DNA of 64,000 bases from Chondromyces crocatus (GCF_001189295.1 NZ_CP012159.1:5410525-5474524), one strand, 5' to 3'. Positions 39,168 through 48,281 are shown, numbered from the stretch's first letter. Notes: generated by a model not told the origin, from the sequence alone. Numbers and translations are program-made.

Positions 39168-39941
39168 TCAGGCGAGCCAGGCGAAGGCGCCCTGCGGGTT
39201 GGCGAAGCCGTCGATCAGGTACTTCCCCGGGTCGGTCGGGTGGAGCAGCAGCGCGCAGAAGTAGCCTGGTTGCAGCATCCCCATCTGCACCAATGAGACG
39301 GACTGCTCGATGGACACGGGCAGGGCGACCCGGGCGCCGGGGGCGTACCGGGAGGTGTCCTGCATGCCGCGCGGGTCGTGGGCAGCGAAAGCTTCGAGCT
39401 GGAGCTGGACCCGCATGCGCGTGCGACGATCACTCTGGATCGGGGTGGCCTGCAGGATGCGCCCCCAGCACCGGATGCCAGAGGCCGCGACCTCTTCGGC
39501 GATGCGCTTGTGGCGTGCTGCGGCGCGCATCATGAGCGCCCCTCCCCCGAGGCAGAGGAGCGCGGGGGCGACGACCAGGGGGAGCACCATGAACAGGGCG
39601 CGATCGTCCTTGCCACCCCCGACGAACAGCACGAACCCGATGGCCATCAGCGCGAAGACCGCGCCGGTGAAGAGGAGGATCGTACCGAGGAGCTGGCCGT
39701 TCGGGTCGTGGAGCACCCGCTGGTTGGATTCCGGGTAAGGCCAGGGCGGGCCAGCGGCTGGCGTCGCGGCTCCAGGGTGGGCGTGGGACGGCGTGTCGTG
39801 GGGCGAGGCGCCGGAAGGCACGGCGTGGCCTGCGTTCCCTGGCGCTTGCTGCTGGAGAGGCTGGCCACACTGGGCGCAGGACCAACCCGCAGCGGTCAGC
39901 GGCGCGGCGCATCGGGGGCATGAGGCGAGGGGGGACTGCAT
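39168..39941 (-). CDS. Paralogue B: zinc-ribbon/two-helix membrane protein
   Basis: This is the 257-residue second copy of the paralogous set. The N-terminal zinc ribbon SCPRCAAPLTAAGWSCAQCG has two CxxC pairs. After a Pro/His/Ala linker with PPWPYPESNQRVL come two membrane segments (ILLFTGAVFALMAIGFVLFV, MVLPLVVAPALLCLGGGALM). The domain with SGIRCWGRIL, VSLVQMGMLQPGYFCALLLHP and IDGFANPQGAFAW is shared with paralogue A. The start is at ATG 39941. Function unknown. It converges with the 38301 gene and is 75 bases downstream of paralogue C. Confidence 0.78.
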   Translation of the reverse strand: MQSPLASCPRCAAPLTAAGWSCAQCGQPLQQQAPGNAGHAVPSGASPHDTPSHAHPGAATPAAGPPWPYPESNQRVLHDPNGQLLGTILLFTGAVFALMAIGFVLFVGGGKDDRALFMVLPLVVAPALLCLGGGALMMRAAARHKRIAEEVAASGIRCWGRILQATPIQSDRRTRMRVQLQLEAFAAHDPRGMQDTSRYAPGARVALPVSIEQSVSLVQMGMLQPGYFCALLLHPTDPGKYLIDGFANPQGAFAWLA

Positions 39942-40015
39942 CGCTGGCCGAGTCTAGTCACACGCGGAGCACGTCACCCAGGGCAGAGATTGGAAGAGCG
40001 TGGTTCCTGTTCGGG

Positions 40016-40783
40016 TCACCACGCGAGCGGAACGAAGTCGCCCTTGGAGGTGGCGAGACCGTCGAGCACCACCTGACTGTGGTCGGTCGGATGGAGCAGC
40101 AGCGCGCAGAAGTTCCCGGGTTGCACCATCCCCATCTGCGCCAGGGAGATGTACTCCTCGATGGAGAGCTCCGCGATCAGGCGGGGGCCCTTCTTGCGCC
40201 GCTTCCGGGGTCGCTGTGGATCGGGGGCAGCGTAAGCGTCGACCTGGAGCCGGACCCGCGTGTGCGTCTGGCGGTAGACCGGCTGTCCGATGGCCGTCCC
40301 GGTGCTCCACGGGGCTGGGCCGACCTGCAGGATGCGTCCCCAGCAGCGGATGCCCGAGGTCGAGAGTTCTCTGGCGACGCGCTTCCGGTGTGCGGCGTTG
40401 TTCAGCGCGTAGCCAGTCATCGCCCAGGACATGAGGGCGATCACGCCTGGGGCGAACGCTCCGGACTGCGAAGGCGAGAGCACGAAGAGCAGGCTGAAGG
40501 CGACCGCGCTGCCGATGTAGACGTAGGTCATGGTTGGCTTGGGAGAAGCCCACCTGGGCTGCGTGATCTCCGGGTAGGGCCAGGTCGGCCCGGCGCGCGG
40601 GGCCTCTTCATCCGTGGAGATGGGAGAGGGCTCGGAGGAAGGGGACTCCTCGTCCGAGGCCTCGTCGCTGCGTGCCGCAGCGGAGAGGACGCGCAGCCGC
40701 TGCCCGCATTTGGCGCAGAACCGGTCCGAGGCCATTCGTGGAGCGTCGCACTGCGGACAGGAGATCCTGGGCGTCTGCGTCAT
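40016..40783 (-). CDS. Paralogue C: zinc-ribbon/two-helix membrane protein
   Basis: This is the 255-residue third copy. The zinc ribbon (SCPQCDAPRMASDRFCAKCG) is followed by an acidic linker, a PTWPYPEITQPRW motif and two hydrophobic segments (YVYIGSAVAFSLLFVL, ALMSWAMTGYALNN). The shared domain has SGIRCWGRIL, ISLAQMGMVQPGNFCALLLHP and LDGLATSKGDF. It is the most divergent of the three, with a basic insertion RKRRKKG. It is probably the product of tandem duplication with paralogue B. Confidence 0.78.
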   Translation of the reverse strand: MTQTPRISCPQCDAPRMASDRFCAKCGQRLRVLSAAARSDEASDEESPSSEPSPISTDEEAPRAGPTWPYPEITQPRWASPKPTMTYVYIGSAVAFSLLFVLSPSQSGAFAPGVIALMSWAMTGYALNNAAHRKRVARELSTSGIRCWGRILQVGPAPWSTGTAIGQPVYRQTHTRVRLQVDAYAAPDPQRPRKRRKKGPRLIAELSIEEYISLAQMGMVQPGNFCALLLHPTDHSQVVLDGLATSKGDFVPLAW

Positions 40784-40875
40784 GGCCAGGGAATCTAAGG
40801 GATGCGGTGTGACTTGCCGAGTCTCGATCGGCGGGTCGGGACTCGGGAGGATCGGAAGCGCTCAGCGTCCCACGA

Positions 40876-42702
40876 TCAGCGCTCCACGAGAGGCCAGAAC
40901 CCGAGGGCTGTGCCATCCGCGATGCGGACGATCTGCGCATGCTCGCGTGACCAGACGATGAGGGCATCTCCCAGCAGGTCATGGCCGGTCCAGCCCGTGA
41001 TCGCGAGGGACCAGCGAGGCACGCCGCGCTCCGCGTCGATGCCCGTGATCTGCGTCGGCCCATCGGGCGTCGTGCCCGTGGCGACTGCGGCGAGCGTGCC
41101 GTGGATGCGCAGCGCGGCGCCTGCGGGGCTGTCCGGCGTCGGGCCAAGGTCTCTGGTGTCCCAGCGCAAGGCGCCGATCGAGGGATCGAGCGCGAGGAGG
41201 CGCACCCGCCGTTCGCCACGGGCGTGGACGAGGGCGAGCACCAAGGCGCCGGCTGGTTCGAGGGCGTCGACGAGCAGGTCGGGCTCTGGGAGGGCGATCG
41301 TGGTGGTGTCGTCGACGCGGCGGCCCAGGAGGCGATCGACGAGACCTGGCGGCGGTCGGTCGGTGATGCGCACGAGCGTGCCAGCGGCCGCACCGGCCCA
41401 CACATGGTGGCGCTCCAGCGTGGCGGGGGCGGGGCGGGCCTGCACGTCGGCGCGCACCGGAGGGCCGATGGGCTGGCCGGTGAGCACGTCGATGCGGAGC
41501 ACGCTGCGGTCGGCGCGAGCTGGCGGTTGCGGGAGCGCGGGGCTGCCAGAGAAGGTACCGGAACCCACGGGGGGCTGCGGGGGCTGGGCGCCTCCAGGGA
41601 GCGGGGCGCCTCCAGGGAAGACGCCAGGGCCCAGCGGCGGCCAAGGAGGCGTCGAGGTGCCCTCTGTGAGCAGCAGGAGGGCGTGCCGGCCACGAACGGT
41701 GACGGCTTCGACTTGCGGTGTGGCGTCGGCGAGGCGGCCGCCGATCGTCCAGCGCGCGGCGCCGGTCCAGGGATCGAGCAGGGAGACCCACTGGCCCGTC
41801 ACGTCACGGGCATGGACGAGGACGCCGAGCCCCGTCACCTCGTGCAGGCGTGCGCTGCTGCCGAGCGGGATCTGCCAGCGCACGTTGCCGCTCTCGCGAT
41901 CGAGGGCGATGAGCGCAGGCGTCTGGGTGCGCACGAGCACGACGCCCGCACTGTTCGCGGCAGAAGGGGGACCGCCTCGGGTCGCGTGCGGGGGCTCGGG
42001 GAGCGGATCGAACAGCGCGACCCGGCCCTCGTCGTCGTGGGCGATGGGAGCGGGCAGCGAGGCGGCCCAGTGCAGCGTGCCCGTCGCCAGGTCGGCGAGG
42101 CCGATCCGGGTCTCGTGCGCGAAGAACAAAGCGCGGCCTCGCGCTGCGTAGCTGCCCCGCGCGGGCGGGGAGTGCCAGGTGCAGAGGGACGTGAGCCCTT
42201 CCCAGACCACCTGGCCGGTCGCGAGGTCGACGGCGCGCAGGGCGGGTGGTGCGGCGCCCCGCAAGGCGTACCCGAGCGCCCACCAGGCGCGGCGCGGCGC
42301 GCTTGCAGAAGTGGGTGAGTCCGGGGCCGTGAGGATCGTCGCGCCAGGCTCCAGCGCGTCGCGGCTCACGGGGCCTGGGCTCGAAAGGAGCTGCGCGGCC
42401 TCGGTGCGCACGTCGAGGCGCTCGGACCAGAGGTCGTGGCGGGCGCGGACCGAGGGCTGGTGCAACAGCCCGATCCAGCGGCGTTCGAGGTCGGCCCAGC
42501 GGGCGGGATCGAGGCCGACGTGGTGCAGTACCCGGGCGGTGTCACCGACGGCCTCGATCAGCTTGCGCACCCGCAGCCAGGCGGAGAGGGAGAAGGGATC
42601 GCCGGCGAAGCGGACGTCGGGATCCTCCGCGCCGGCGAGCACGGCGCTCCGGGCGGCGTCATAGGCGCGTCGATCCGCGTCGGCGTCGGGGAGCAACGGC
42701 AT
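40876..42702 (-). CDS. PQQ/WD-like beta-propeller protein
   Basis: The 608-residue protein has repeats of the PQQ-dependent-dehydrogenase kind: units such as LRAVDLATGQVVWEGL, LIALDRESGNVRWQIPLG, SLLDPWTGAARWTIGG and LLALDPSIGALRWDTRD. They match the A-D-x-x-TG-x-x-x-W signature of PQQ repeats. There is no signal peptide and no catalytic domain. The N-terminal 120 residues are helical. A low-complexity Pro/Gly loop (residues ~345-375) separates two blades. PQQ itself need not be bound; proteins like this often serve as scaffolds. The function is unknown. Confidence 0.75.
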   Translation of the reverse strand: MPLLPDADADRRAYDAARSAVLAGAEDPDVRFAGDPFSLSAWLRVRKLIEAVGDTARVLHHVGLDPARWADLERRWIGLLHQPSVRARHDLWSERLDVRTEAAQLLSSPGPVSRDALEPGATILTAPDSPTSASAPRRAWWALGYALRGAAPPALRAVDLATGQVVWEGLTSLCTWHSPPARGSYAARGRALFFAHETRIGLADLATGTLHWAASLPAPIAHDDEGRVALFDPLPEPPHATRGGPPSAANSAGVVLVRTQTPALIALDRESGNVRWQIPLGSSARLHEVTGLGVLVHARDVTGQWVSLLDPWTGAARWTIGGRLADATPQVEAVTVRGRHALLLLTEGTSTPPWPPLGPGVFPGGAPLPGGAQPPQPPVGSGTFSGSPALPQPPARADRSVLRIDVLTGQPIGPPVRADVQARPAPATLERHHVWAGAAAGTLVRITDRPPPGLVDRLLGRRVDDTTTIALPEPDLLVDALEPAGALVLALVHARGERRVRLLALDPSIGALRWDTRDLGPTPDSPAGAALRIHGTLAAVATGTTPDGPTQITGIDAERGVPRWSLAITGWTGHDLLGDALIVWSREHAQIVRIADGTALGFWPLVER

Positions 42703-42758
42703 GATCGAGGTGTACTCCCGGGGTCGGGGAGGGGGGGCGCGTGCCCCCGCCGTGAGCG

Positions 42759-43754
42759 TCAGACGGCGGGGTCGACGACGTGCGCCCCGGGACCGGGGGT
42801 CGCGCTCAGGGTGCGGAGCACGCCAGGCACGGCGGCGAGGGCCGTGGTCACCTCGTCCTCGGCTTCGGGCACGGTGAAGACCTTCACGTGGGGTCCTGCG
42901 TCGATGGTGAAGAAGGCCGGGATGCCGCGCGCCCGCAGGCGGCGGACCTCGGAGAGCACGTTCACGGTGGCGCCGGTCCAGTAGAGGAGCCCCGGAGCGG
43001 CGGCGATGGCGGAGGCGTGCATGCGCAAGGCGCTCGCCTCTGCTGCGCTGCCGAGGGCCTGGAAGTCGCGGGCGAGGACGGCGGCGCGAACGCGCTCTTC
43101 GAGGGAGGGAGCGTCCGTGACCCAGGCGGCATAGTAAGGGCTCGTGTCGACGGTGAGCTTCATGCCTTCGCTGGAGCCCACGTCCTTGGGGCCTTCGGCG
43201 GTGACGGCGATGATCACGCGGAGGGGCCAGTGGTCGGCGGGGGCGACGGGCGTGGCGGGCAAGGTCTCGTCTCCCGGAGCGCCCGAGCGCAGCGCGACGA
43301 AGCCACCGAAAGCAGACCGGGCTGCCGAGACGCTGGTGCGGCGCGCGAGATCGCTGATGCCTTCGGGCGAGGTGGAGAGGCCCGCGGCGGTGCTGGCGGC
43401 GAGCGCGAGCGCGGCGAAGGCCGAGGCGCTCGAAGCGAGCCCGGCGGCGGTGGGGAAGTCGTTGTCGCTGGTGACGCGGGCGCGCTCCGTGCGGCCCGAG
43501 GCGGCGCGGACGCGATCGAGCAGACCGCTGACGCGGCGGGTGGGGCCGGCTGCGGCAGGGTGTCCGCCGAGGTGCAGCTCGTCCTCGGCGAGCGCGTCGT
43601 CGAAGGCGACGGTGGTGCGCGTGGCGAGGCCCGCCAGGGTGACGGAGAGGCTGGGGACGGCGGGGAGGTTGTGGCCGAAGGGGCGCTTTCCCCAGTACTT
43701 GGCCAGCGCGATGTTGGGATGGGCCACGGCCGTGGCCTTGCCTGTGATGCTCAT
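42759..43754 (-). CDS. mvaD: Diphosphomevalonate decarboxylase
   Basis: It decarboxylates mevalonate-5-diphosphate to isopentenyl diphosphate with ATP (GHMP superfamily). The 331-residue protein has NIALAKYWGKR near the N-terminus, typical of the family, and DFPTAAGLASSASAFAALAL in the ATP loop region; FGGFVALRSGA follows. ATG 43754 overlaps the mevalonate kinase stop (ATGA), so translation is coupled. An upstream extension is not needed. It belongs to the second isoprenoid locus with the mevalonate kinase and prenyl synthase. Confidence 0.95.
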   Translation of the reverse strand: MSITGKATAVAHPNIALAKYWGKRPFGHNLPAVPSLSVTLAGLATRTTVAFDDALAEDELHLGGHPAAAGPTRRVSGLLDRVRAASGRTERARVTSDNDFPTAAGLASSASAFAALALAASTAAGLSTSPEGISDLARRTSVSAARSAFGGFVALRSGAPGDETLPATPVAPADHWPLRVIIAVTAEGPKDVGSSEGMKLTVDTSPYYAAWVTDAPSLEERVRAAVLARDFQALGSAAEASALRMHASAIAAAPGLLYWTGATVNVLSEVRRLRARGIPAFFTIDAGPHVKVFTVPEAEDEVTTALAAVPGVLRTLSATPGPGAHVVDPAV

Positions 43755-44755
43755 TCGGGATCCTCGGTGACGGGGGGCGCAGCGGGCGAGGGCTGGCCCG
43801 TCGATGCTGGGCGGGGCTGGGCGCTGATGCGGGCGAGGAGGCCGTCGTACCCCGCGCTCCTCCACGCGCCGAGCACGCGGGCGGCGGCCCGCTCGGCCTG
43901 ATCTTCGTCGTGGGCGTCGAGCAGGGCGATCATGGAGCCGCCGCCGCCAGCGCCGGTGAGTTTTGCGCCGAGGGCACCCGCGTCACGCGCCAGGTTGCAC
44001 ATGCGCTCCAGGTCCTCGGTCGAGACCAGGAGGCCGGCGAGGAGCATCTGGTTCAGGACCATGAGGCGACCGAGGCCCTGGAGATCACCGGCTTCCAGCG
44101 CGAGGGCTGCATTGCGCACCAGCGCGGTGATCGCGGGGAGGGTCTGGTCCTTGACGTCGGGCTTGCGCTCGAACAGGCGCGCCACCGACTCGACCATGAG
44201 CCGGGTCGACCCGCTCGTGCCGGTCGATCCGATGGCGAGCCACACGTCGCGACGCAGCGCGAGGGGGCTCGCGCCCTCGGCGCGGGTGTAGAGGAAGCAG
44301 CCGCCGAGCGCTGCGGCGGTGGTGTCGATGCCGGAGGGGTTGCCGTGGAAGACGCGCTCCCACGCGCTTGCGGCGGCGAGGATGCGGGCGTCGTCGATGG
44401 CGTGCACGCCGCCGTCGAACGCGCGGACGGCGCGGGCGATGGAGACGGCGAGCGCCGCGGAGCTGCCGAGGCCGCCCCCGGGGAGGAGGCGGCTCTCGGC
44501 GGTGACCCGCAAGGGAGGCGTGCCAGGGAGTTCGGCGAGGAGGGCGCCGAACGCGCGGCAGAGATCACCGCCGGTGTCGCCGGCGATGTGCTCGGCAGCG
44601 CCGAGGAGCAAGGTGCTGCGCCCGTCCGTCGAGGGCTCTGCGGTGGCCTCCGCGCCGTGCTCGATGCCCGAGGCGATGGCCGGGGTGCCATGCACGACGG
44701 CGTGCTCGCCGAGGAGGATGACCTTGCCGCAGGCGGCGCCTCGGGCTGGGCTCAC
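43751..44755 (-). CDS. mvaK1: Mevalonate kinase
   Basis: This ATP-dependent kinase makes mevalonate-5-phosphate. The GHMP motifs are GKVILLGEHAVVHGTPAI (N-terminal), PGGGLGSSAALAVS (P-loop), HGNPSGIDTTAAALGG and GAKLTGAGGGGSMIAL. The 334 residues are usual. The GTG start overlaps the prenyl synthase stop (GTGA). The Pro/Ser-rich C-terminal tail of about 20 residues is not family-typical. It is in a tight three-gene order: prenyl synthase, mevalonate kinase, decarboxylase. Confidence 0.95.
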   Translation of the reverse strand: MSPARGAACGKVILLGEHAVVHGTPAIASGIEHGAEATAEPSTDGRSTLLLGAAEHIAGDTGGDLCRAFGALLAELPGTPPLRVTAESRLLPGGGLGSSAALAVSIARAVRAFDGGVHAIDDARILAAASAWERVFHGNPSGIDTTAAALGGCFLYTRAEGASPLALRRDVWLAIGSTGTSGSTRLMVESVARLFERKPDVKDQTLPAITALVRNAALALEAGDLQGLGRLMVLNQMLLAGLLVSTEDLERMCNLARDAGALGAKLTGAGGGGSMIALLDAHDEDQAERAAARVLGAWRSAGYDGLLARISAQPRPASTGQPSPAAPPVTEDPE

Positions 44756-45867
44756 CGCTGCCTCCAGCGGAGCGCGGCCGCGGCACCCGCGAGGATCTCT
44801 CGAGCGCGTGCGGACACGGGCAGCTCGGCGGCGAGGCGCTCGGCCTCGGTGCAGAGGGCGTCGAGCCGATCCTCCACGGCGGTTCGCGCGCCCGCGGTGA
44901 CGAGCAGCGCCGTCGCTTCGGCGACCTCGTCGGGCGTCGCTTCGCTCTTGCCGAACGCGCGGTCCAGGATCGACTGCCCGCTGGCGTCGAGGCGCCCGTC
45001 GATCCAGGCGATCACCGCGGTGCGCTTGCCGTTGCGCAGATCGTTGCCCACGGGCTTGCCAGTCTCCGCCTCGCTGCCGAAGGTGCCGAGGAGATCGTCG
45101 CGGAGCTGGAACGCCACGCCCACGGGGGCCGCGTACCGCTCCAGCGCGGCGAGCACGTCGCCCGAGGCCCCGGCGAGCGTGGCTCCGAGGAGCAAGGGAC
45201 CCCGCACGGTGTAGCTGCCCGTCTTGAGCGCGTGCATCTGCTCGACGTCTTCCGCGCGCCCGAGCACGTCGAGGTGCTGTCCGACCACCACGTCCTGGTG
45301 GGTCTCGCAGAACGTGCGCAGCGTGGCGAGAACGAGAGAAGGGTCGGCGGGAGCCGCCGCGAGGAGGCCGACCGCGAGGCTCCAGGTCAGGTCACTGGCG
45401 AGCAGCGCGCTCACTGCGCCGAGCCGCTCGTTCTTCAGAGAGCGACCCAGCGCGGCGTGGACGCTGGGGCCGCCGCGGCGGGTGTCGTCCTCGTCGATCC
45501 AGTCGTCCTGGATGAGCAGGTAGGTCTGGATCAACTCCAGCGCGGCGGCGGTGTCGTAGGCGGCGTCGAGCGGAGCTTCCGGCGCGACGCCCAGGTGCGC
45601 GGCGACGACCAGGCCTGCGCGGTAGCGCTTCCCGCCGCGCAACGTCAGGCTCCGCGCCTCCGCCGCCATGGCTTCGATCTCGGGACCGTAGCCTTTGATG
45701 CGGTCGATCTCGCGCTGCCAGCGGGCCTCGAGGCGCGTCTCCACGGCAGGCCGGATGGAGGCCAGGAAGTCGAGGAACGCACGCGCCGCGGCGCCGTGTG
45801 CGCCTTCGAGCGTGCGATCGGCGCCGGAGGTGGGTTCGGTGGTGGCTGCTGCTGCGTGCTCTGGCAT
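44752..45867 (-). CDS. Polyprenyl (farnesyl/geranylgeranyl-type) diphosphate synthase
   Basis: It condenses isopentenyl diphosphate with allylic diphosphates. The 371-residue protein has the first Asp-rich motif DDWIDEDDTRRG preceded by GGKRYRAG, the Lys/Arg motif, and the second Asp-rich motif FQLRDDLLGTFG. The chain length cannot be predicted with certainty because the residues before the first motif are not diagnostic (IQTYLLIQ). ATG 45867 is preferred because the frame upstream is the low-complexity repeat region. It overlaps mevalonate kinase at its stop and is probably the first gene of the unit. Confidence 0.9.
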   Translation of the reverse strand: MPEHAAAATTEPTSGADRTLEGAHGAAARAFLDFLASIRPAVETRLEARWQREIDRIKGYGPEIEAMAAEARSLTLRGGKRYRAGLVVAAHLGVAPEAPLDAAYDTAAALELIQTYLLIQDDWIDEDDTRRGGPSVHAALGRSLKNERLGAVSALLASDLTWSLAVGLLAAAPADPSLVLATLRTFCETHQDVVVGQHLDVLGRAEDVEQMHALKTGSYTVRGPLLLGATLAGASGDVLAALERYAAPVGVAFQLRDDLLGTFGSEAETGKPVGNDLRNGKRTAVIAWIDGRLDASGQSILDRAFGKSEATPDEVAEATALLVTAGARTAVEDRLDALCTEAERLAAELPVSARAREILAGAAAALRWRQR

Positions 45868-46047
45868 GAGGGCGCGGGAGCCTAGCACCGTCACTGTTCC
45901 AGATAAGGCGGGATCTGTTCGTCGTTCGCGGGAGGGAGCTCGTCGCTCGGGGGTTGCCGAGAGGGTCCAGCACACGCACCGCGCGCGTCCAGCACGGGGC
46001 CGCGTCAGTCCACCTCGGCCTCGCCGCTGTGCCGTGACGTCCAGAAA

Positions 46048-46118
46048 GCGCCGACCCGAAGGCGCCGAGAGGCGCCGACCCGAAGGCGCCGAGAGGCGCC
46101 GACCCGAAGGCGCCGACC
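46048..46118. repeat. Three 24-bp tandem repeats
   Basis: GCGCCGACCCGAAGGCGCCG followed by agag starts at 46048, 46072 and 46096. It lies about 180 bases upstream of the prenyl synthase start, in the divergent spacer. Confidence 0.85.
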
Positions 46119-46395
46119 GCATCGACGCTCCACCAGGGTCCCAGCTCGGCGGAAGCGGCGCTGACCGCATGCCTCCGAGCGGTCATCCCGGAGGCGCAGT
46201 CCGCATCGACGTTCCACCGAACCATCCACCGTGAGGGAGCCGACCGCATCGACATTCCACCGGAGCGAACACCCAGAGGCCACGCTCGCATCGACGTTTC
46301 GTGCCGTCCCCGAGCCGAGGGAAGCGCCCGCATCGACGTTTCGCCCCGTCCCTGACCCGAGGGAAACGCCGGCATCGACACCTCTCCGAGCGCCG
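46119..46395. repeat. Degenerate ~42-bp tandem repeat array
   Basis: GCATCGAC-type starts occur at 46119, 46203, 46246, 46288, 46330 and 46372, with a corrupted copy near 46161-46167. The spacings are 84, 43, 42, 42 and 42 bases. It lies between the 24-bp repeats and the next gene. The single 43 spacing shifts any reading frame, so it is not coding. Confidence 0.82.
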
Positions 46396-46662
46396 ATCCC
46401 GGAGGCGCCGCCCTCATCGCGCCCTCGCTGTGCGCCGCGGAGCGCCTTCATCCTCGGTGTGGACGCTCGCCGGCGCCTTCCCACCCACCTTGTCCCACCA
46501 AACACGAGCGATCGTTCCCCAACCCGAGAAGAAATTTACGCGCCCCTCGTCGAACACGAAAACGCGGCGTGTCTGCGCCCGATCCTCACCTCCGCCTGGA
46601 GCCGCTTCACGAAGGCGACCCCCTGGCTGGAGACCACTCTGAACGACCTTCCAGAGGAACCC

Positions 46663-47949
46663 ATGCAGCTCCCCCCCAGGACGGCATCCAGCCAGGTCCA
46701 CCTCGCGCATGCGACGCACTTCGACGCCACCGAGGCGGCGTGGCGCACCGCCGAGATCCTCGCCCCGGAGCAGCGCGACCTCCTCCAGGAGGCCGGAGCG
46801 CCGCTCCGGGCGCAGGCCAGCGCGCTCTCGGCGCGGGTCGCGGCCAGGGTGCAGGCCGAGGCGGCGACGCGTCAGGCGCGAGCGCGGTTCCGGGCGCGGG
46901 ACCACGTGCTCGGCCAGCGGTTGATGGCGTGCAGCGACGGCTACCTCAACGGCCCGGCGCAGCGGAGCCGAGACGATGCGGTCTACCGCGCGGTGATGCT
47001 CGGGCGCTCGGCCAGCTCGATCAAGAAGGCGCGGCCTCGCGAAGAGCCGGAGCTCGTCCTCCGGGTGCGCGCGCAGCTCGCCGTGGCGCCAGACTTCCTG
47101 GGGAAGGCGCACCTCCTCGCCGATCTCGACGTGGCCGTGACGCGGAGCCTCGACGCCCGCGCCGCGCTCGACGCCGCCCTCACGGCCGAGCGCCTCGCGG
47201 CCGATGCGGAGGTGGCAGCGCGGAGCGACCTGCGCCACGGCCTCGAGCAAGCGTACGGCAGGTTGCGCACGGCGTTTCCAGGGCAGCGCGATTTCGTGGA
47301 GTCGTTCTTCGTGCGCAGGAGCAGGAAGACGCCGTCCAGCGAGCGCGCGAAGGTGGGTCCGCCCGGTGGCGACGAAGGGGGAGGGAAAGGGAACCGCGAG
47401 CGCACGCCGGACGCGCCAGGAGGAGCGGCGAGCGAGAGCGGGGCGGAGGCACCCCAGGGGGCAGCAGACGAGCACATCTCGGGAGTCGCGGCAGATGCGG
47501 CGAGGGAGAGGGGCACCGTGTCGGCAATGCACCTCAGGTCTCGTCGGTCGCGAGGGACGATGCGATCCTTGGCTCGATCGAGGCGCGGGCGTCACCCGAG
47601 GGGCGAGCGCTCGCTTCCTCGATTGAAGTGTGGCCATCACCTGAGAAATGCTCGCTCGCTTCCTCGATTGCGGGTCTTGTCTCTACCCGACGGTCGAGCG
47701 CTCGCTTCCTCGATCGAGGCTCGATGTCAGGTGGATGTGCTCGCCGCACCCTGCGCTCTTTATGAGCGGCTCGTCGACTTCGAGCCAGCCAACCACTTGT
47801 GTGGACCCGTTGGTCTGTTTCCACCCACCCTCCGCTTGCTCGGTTCCTGTTCTGCCTGGAAAGCAGGACCTTCTGACCTTCCGTGGCGTGCTCGGCCTCT
47901 GTTCTCCATGGAAAGACGGCGTCGCCAGGTGCTGATTGACCGCGGGTGA
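46663..47949 (+). CDS. Unknown alpha-helical protein with dubious repeat-derived C-terminus
   Basis: This unrecognised protein starts at ATG 46663 behind GAGGA. Residues ~1-240 are probably coiled, rich in Ala/Arg/Glu/Leu (RVAARVQAEAATRQARARFR, LDAALTAERLAADAEVAARS). There is no signal peptide. From about residue 300 the frame runs through a 45-46-bp tandem repeat array and then an unrelated stretch to a stop at 47949. That latter part probably reflects repeat expansion rather than selected protein sequence. The true functional end may be near 47500. The function is unknown. Confidence 0.55.
   Translation: MQLPPRTASSQVHLAHATHFDATEAAWRTAEILAPEQRDLLQEAGAPLRAQASALSARVAARVQAEAATRQARARFRARDHVLGQRLMACSDGYLNGPAQRSRDDAVYRAVMLGRSASSIKKARPREEPELVLRVRAQLAVAPDFLGKAHLLADLDVAVTRSLDARAALDAALTAERLAADAEVAARSDLRHGLEQAYGRLRTAFPGQRDFVESFFVRRSRKTPSSERAKVGPPGGDEGGGKGNRERTPDAPGGAASESGAEAPQGAADEHISGVAADAARERGTVSAMHLRSRRSRGTMRSLARSRRGRHPRGERSLPRLKCGHHLRNARSLPRLRVLSLPDGRALASSIEARCQVDVLAAPCALYERLVDFEPANHLCGPVGLFPPTLRLLGSCSAWKAGPSDLPWRARPLFSMERRRRQVLIDRG
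47563..47720. repeat. 45-46-bp tandem repeat array (about 3.5 units)
   Basis: CGCTCGCTTCCTCGAT recurs at 47608, 47653 and 47699, with a degenerate relative near 47563. The period is 45-46 bases. It overlaps the 3' part of the preceding open frame. Confidence 0.8.
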
Positions 47950-48281
47950 AGGCGTCGAGGCGAGGGCGAGCGCGTGCGGGATGGGGGCCCGGAGAGATAC
48001 GGCGCAGCGACATCTCGATGCGCAGAGCAAGCCCGTCGATTGCTGTTTCTTTCCCGGTTCCGGGCTGCATTCCATGCTTCCACGGCGTCAATCCAGGAGA
48101 TCCCGTGGGCTGCCATGCCACCTGAGCGGATCACGCTGGACGTGATTCAGGGCGACACGTACAGTCGGGACCTCAGCTCGTTATCGGGCATGGCCGGGGA
48201 TCGTTTTCGGGCCCCGCGCACGCCGCGGTAATGCAACCGCCGCTGAAAAAGCGGCGCGCCGATTACATCACGAGAGGGTGA
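47950..48281. other. Intergenic region with a 5' stem-loop
   Basis: No gene is supported in this 330-base stretch. CGCCGCT-gaaaa-AGCGGCG at 48238-48256 is a perfect 7-bp stem with a 5-base loop, 25 bases before the start of the next gene. It could act in its mRNA leader. Confidence 0.5.

Noticed and set aside
46005-46505. Minus-strand frame across the 24- and 42-bp arrays
   Set aside because: It is repetitive and would be frame-shifted by the 43-base unit.
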